Shown in pieces: positions 4,464 to 6,565 of a stretch of DNA of 6,565 bases (positions within the stretch are counted from its first letter, which is position 1; each line of letters opens with the position of its first letter). This DNA is from Thiohalobacter sp. (GTDB lineage: Bacteria > Pseudomonadota > Gammaproteobacteria > Thiohalobacterales > Thiohalobacteraceae). The position numbers and the translations under genes were made by a program. Location: assembly GCA_027030825.1 (NCBI GenBank), contig JALVEM010000550.1, forward strand, positions 1-6,565. Direction: 5' to 3'. The notes beneath the pieces are model-generated. The model had not been told where the DNA came from and did not search any database. It worked only from the letters and a program-made list of their open reading frames with translations.

Positions 4464-5732
4464 ATGGCCGACAAGCACCATGAGACTCCGATGCTCGATG
4501 AGCTCGAAAACGGCCCCTGGCCGAGCTTCATCTCCGGCATCAAGCGCCTTCGTGACCAGCACGAGAACGAACGAATCCGCGGCATGGCCAACTCCCTGCT
4601 GGGCCAGCTCGAGCATTCGTACGAGACCCGCAAGGGCTACTGGAAGGGTGGCACGGTCTCCGTCTACGGGTATGGCGGCGGCATCATCCCCCGTTTCTCC
4701 GAGGTCGGCCACGCCTTCCCCGAGTCCAAGGAATTCCATACGCTGCGCGTGCAGCCGCCCGCGAGCAACATGTACACCACCGACATCCTGCGCCAGCTCG
4801 CCGACAGCTGGGAGAAGTACGGTTCCGGCCTGCAGACCTTCCACGGCCAGACCGGCAACATCATGTTCATCGGTACAGATACCGAGAACACCCAGCACTT
4901 CTTCGACGAGATCAACTCCTACGGCTTCGACCTGGGTGGCGCCGGCCCCTGCGTGCGTACCGGCATGTCCTGCGTCGGCGGTGCCCGCTGCGAGATGTCC
5001 TGCTGCTCCGAGATGGTCATCCACCGGAAGCTGCTGAACAACTTCACGGACGACGTGCACCGTCCCGCCCTCCCCTACAAGTTCAAGTTCAAGATCTCCG
5101 GCTGCCCGAACGACTGCCAGAACGCCATCGAGCGTTCCGACTTCGCAGTCATCGGGACCTGGCGCGACGAGATGCAGATCGATCAGGACGAGGTCAGGAA
5201 CTATGTCGAGACCAAGGGCCGCGACTACATCATCGAGAACGTGATCAATCGCTGCCCGACCAACGCGATCTGCCTCAACGACGACAACACCATCACCGTC
5301 AAGGACCACGAGTGCGTGCGCTGCATGCACTGCCTCAACGTCATGCCCAAGGCCCTGCATCCCGGCCTCGATCGCGGCGTGACCATCCTCATCGGCGGCA
5401 AGCGCACCCTGAAGATCGGTGACCTCATGGGCACCGTGGTCATCCCCTTCATGAAGCTCGAGACCGAGGAAGACTACGACAAGCTGGTCGAGCTCGCCGA
5501 GGAGATCATCGACTTCTGGGCGGAGAACGGCCTGGAGCACGAGCGCTGCGGCGAGATGATCGAGCGCATCGGTCTCGTGAACTTCCTCGAGGGCATCGGT
5601 GTGGACGTGGACCCGCACATGGTGAACCATCCGCGCCAGATCTCCTACGTCCGCATGGACGGCTGGGACGAGGAAGCGGAGAAGTGGTACCGCCGCAAGC
5701 TGGAAGAAAAGCATCAGGCAGCGGCCGGCTGA
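4464..5732 (+). CDS. dsrA: Dissimilatory sulfite reductase alpha subunit, oxidative type
   Basis: Catalytic alpha subunit of cytoplasmic DsrAB (alpha2beta2), which in sulfur oxidisers runs in reverse to oxidise sulfane sulfur delivered by DsrC to sulfite. The length of 422 residues is typical. The siroheme/[4Fe-4S] ligands form C170-x5-C176 and C214-x3-C218 (the SGCPNDCQNAIERSDFAVIG block). An inserted ferredoxin domain carries C284-x2-C287-x2-C290 with C264 (RCP) as likely fourth ligand. The N-terminal block PWPSFISGIKRLRDQ at 18-32 and YETRKGYWKGGTVSVYGYGG at 53-72 resemble DsrA of purple sulfur bacteria, supporting the oxidative rather than sulfate-reducing type; confirming this needs a tree. 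The start at 4464 is fixed by AAGGAG 6 nt upstream and by the family N-terminus, although the frame is open further back. It is followed after 89 nt by dsrB. Confidence 0.97.
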   Translation: MADKHHETPMLDELENGPWPSFISGIKRLRDQHENERIRGMANSLLGQLEHSYETRKGYWKGGTVSVYGYGGGIIPRFSEVGHAFPESKEFHTLRVQPPASNMYTTDILRQLADSWEKYGSGLQTFHGQTGNIMFIGTDTENTQHFFDEINSYGFDLGGAGPCVRTGMSCVGGARCEMSCCSEMVIHRKLLNNFTDDVHRPALPYKFKFKISGCPNDCQNAIERSDFAVIGTWRDEMQIDQDEVRNYVETKGRDYIIENVINRCPTNAICLNDDNTITVKDHECVRCMHCLNVMPKALHPGLDRGVTILIGGKRTLKIGDLMGTVVIPFMKLETEEDYDKLVELAEEIIDFWAENGLEHERCGEMIERIGLVNFLEGIGVDVDPHMVNHPRQISYVRMDGWDEEAEKWYRRKLEEKHQAAAG

Positions 5733-5741
5733 ATCCCTGGC

Positions 5742-5772
5742 GTCGTCACCGGCCATGCCGGCCGGTGACGGC
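5742..5772 (+). promoter_or_regulatory. Strong intercistronic hairpin between dsrA and dsrB
   Basis: CGTCACCGGCC (5744-5754) and GGCCGGTGACG (5760-5770) form a perfect 11-bp stem around the loop ATGCC. One G-U and one G-C pair extend it to 5742-5772. It begins 9 nt after the dsrA stop, and no U-tract follows, so full termination is unlikely. Protection of the dsrA 3' end, partial attenuation or an RNase processing site are the likely roles. The dsrB ribosome binding site (5809-5814) lies outside the stem. Confidence 0.6.
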
Positions 5773-5821
5773 ATGGGCCAACGCTTTCTAGTGGTACACA
5801 CAAGATTCAGGAGAAACCTCT

Positions 5822-6565
5822 ATGTCTATGTCCGAAATGCGCGAACCGATCGAATCCGGGTGCCCGGACGCATTCCAGTACATGCACCCGGTCATGCGCA
5901 GGAACTACCGTCAGTGGAAATGGCATGACCATCCGCGCCCGGGCGTGCTGCGTCACGTGGCCTACAGCGGCGAGACGGTCTGGACCGTCAAGGCCGGCAC
6001 GCAGCGCATCCTCGACGTCTTCACCCTGCGCAAGCTCTGCGAGATCGGCGACAAGTATGCCGACGGCTACGTGCACTTCACGCTGCGTTCCAACATCGAA
6101 TACATGGTCACCGACGAGGCCAAGGTCGAGCCGCTGATCAAGGCGCTCGAGGATGCCGGCTTCGTGGTGGGCGGCACCGCCAACTCGGTCACCATGATCT
6201 CCCACACCCAGGGCTGGCTGCACTGCGACATCCCCGGCACCGACGCATCCGGCGTGGTGAAGGCGATGATGGACGAGCTCATCGACGAGTTCCGCAACTG
6301 CAACATGCCCAACCGCGTCCACATCACCACCTCCTGCTGCCAGATCAACTGCGGCGGCCAGGGCGACATCGCCATCAACGTGCAGCACACCAAGCCGCCC
6401 AAGATCAACCATGACCTGGTGGGCAACGTCTGCGAGCGCCCCTCGGTGGTGGCACGCTGCCCGGTGGCGGCCATTCGTCCGGCGCTGGTCAATGGCAAGC
6501 CTTCCCTGGAAGTGGACGAGAAGAAGTGCATCTGCTGCGGCGCCTGCTATCCGCCCTGCCCGCCG
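5822..6565 (+). CDS. dsrB: Dissimilatory sulfite reductase beta subunit, 3' end missing
   Basis: Beta subunit of DsrAB, which completes the alpha2beta2 enzyme and lines the active-site channel where DsrC docks. The 248 codons present run off the right edge; full-length DsrB proteins are usually about 350-380 residues. The sirohaem-type ligand set is visible as C135 (GWLHCDIPGTDASG) and C172-C173-x3-C177 (TSCCQINCGGQGDIAI). The double-cysteine pattern separates DsrB from DsrA. The ferredoxin domain begins with C213 (RCPVAAIRP) and C236-x2-C239-x2-C242, with a further C246 followed by proline just before the window ends. The ATG at 5822 has AGGAGA (5809-5814) 7 nt upstream; a second in-frame ATG two codons later is a less well-spaced alternative. 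Genes for DsrEFH and DsrC usually follow in sulfur oxidisers but are outside this window. Confidence 0.97.
   Translation, partial: MSMSEMREPIESGCPDAFQYMHPVMRRNYRQWKWHDHPRPGVLRHVAYSGETVWTVKAGTQRILDVFTLRKLCEIGDKYADGYVHFTLRSNIEYMVTDEAKVEPLIKALEDAGFVVGGTANSVTMISHTQGWLHCDIPGTDASGVVKAMMDELIDEFRNCNMPNRVHITTSCCQINCGGQGDIAINVQHTKPPKINHDLVGNVCERPSVVARCPVAAIRPALVNGKPSLEVDEKKCICCGACYPPCPP

Noticed and set aside
4308..5801. 497-codon open frame on the - strand covering dsrA
   Set aside because: Composition (Val, Ala, Asp, Gly, Leu and His-rich) is that of a frame antisense to a GC-rich gene; dsrA on the other strand has full family motifs.
5807..6412. 201-codon open frame on the - strand covering dsrB
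   Set aside because: Antisense shadow of dsrB with the same low-complexity V/A/D/H composition and no recognisable domain.
1..6565. CRISPR array to accompany the Cas6-like gene
   Set aside because: No regularly spaced direct repeats of 25-40 nt were seen in any noncoding stretch; all gaps except 4157-4463 are near 100 nt or shorter.
1..6565. Insertion sequences, tRNA genes or integration sites
   Set aside because: No transposase-like frames, terminal inverted repeats or cloverleaf sequences were recognised on either strand.

Overview
The window looks like the chromosome of a GC-rich, respiring, sulfur-oxidising gammaproteobacterium (Chromatiales / Ectothiorhodospiraceae-like). The evidence is a dsrA gene and the first part of dsrB, both of the oxidative (reverse) sulfite reductase type, plus ubiG, which implies ubiquinone. 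The lineage is inferred from protein character; no rRNA or other phylogenetic marker is present.

Left part (1-1478, + strand): ubiG (ubiquinone O-methyltransferase) and, 3 nt downstream, a HAD phosphatase of the Gph/MupP family. They appear to form one transcription unit ending at a hairpin (1487-1506) that also serves genes arriving from the other side.

Middle part (1531-4156, - strand): five genes read leftward, away from dsrAB. In transcription order they are: a TauD/TfdA-type Fe(II)/2-oxoglutarate dioxygenase (325 aa); an overlapping 64-aa protein; a Cas6-like protein of the Cmx6 (type I-MYXAN) family with no CRISPR array or other cas gene in the window; a DsrC/TusE-family protein lacking both sulfur-carrying cysteines; and a 68-aa charged protein. 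The first three are tightly packed (17-nt overlap, then an 18-nt gap). The last two follow after gaps of about 100 nt.

Right part (4464-6565, + strand): dsrA (422 aa, complete) and dsrB (first 248 residues, cut by the window edge), separated by 89 nt that hold a strong hairpin. By analogy with known oxidative dsr clusters, dsrEFHC and the membrane-complex genes would be expected beyond the right edge.

The 307-nt divergent intergenic region (4157-4463) carries a good leftward promoter candidate, a cluster of GGGT/ACCC direct and inverted repeats, and a leader upstream of dsrA with hairpin potential. The most unusual content is the leftward gene set. It puts a CRISPR-RNA-processing fold and a cysteine-less DsrC paralogue beside the core enzyme of sulfur oxidation, suggesting an accessory or regulatory module, possibly RNA-based, for dsr function. 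That role is inference.
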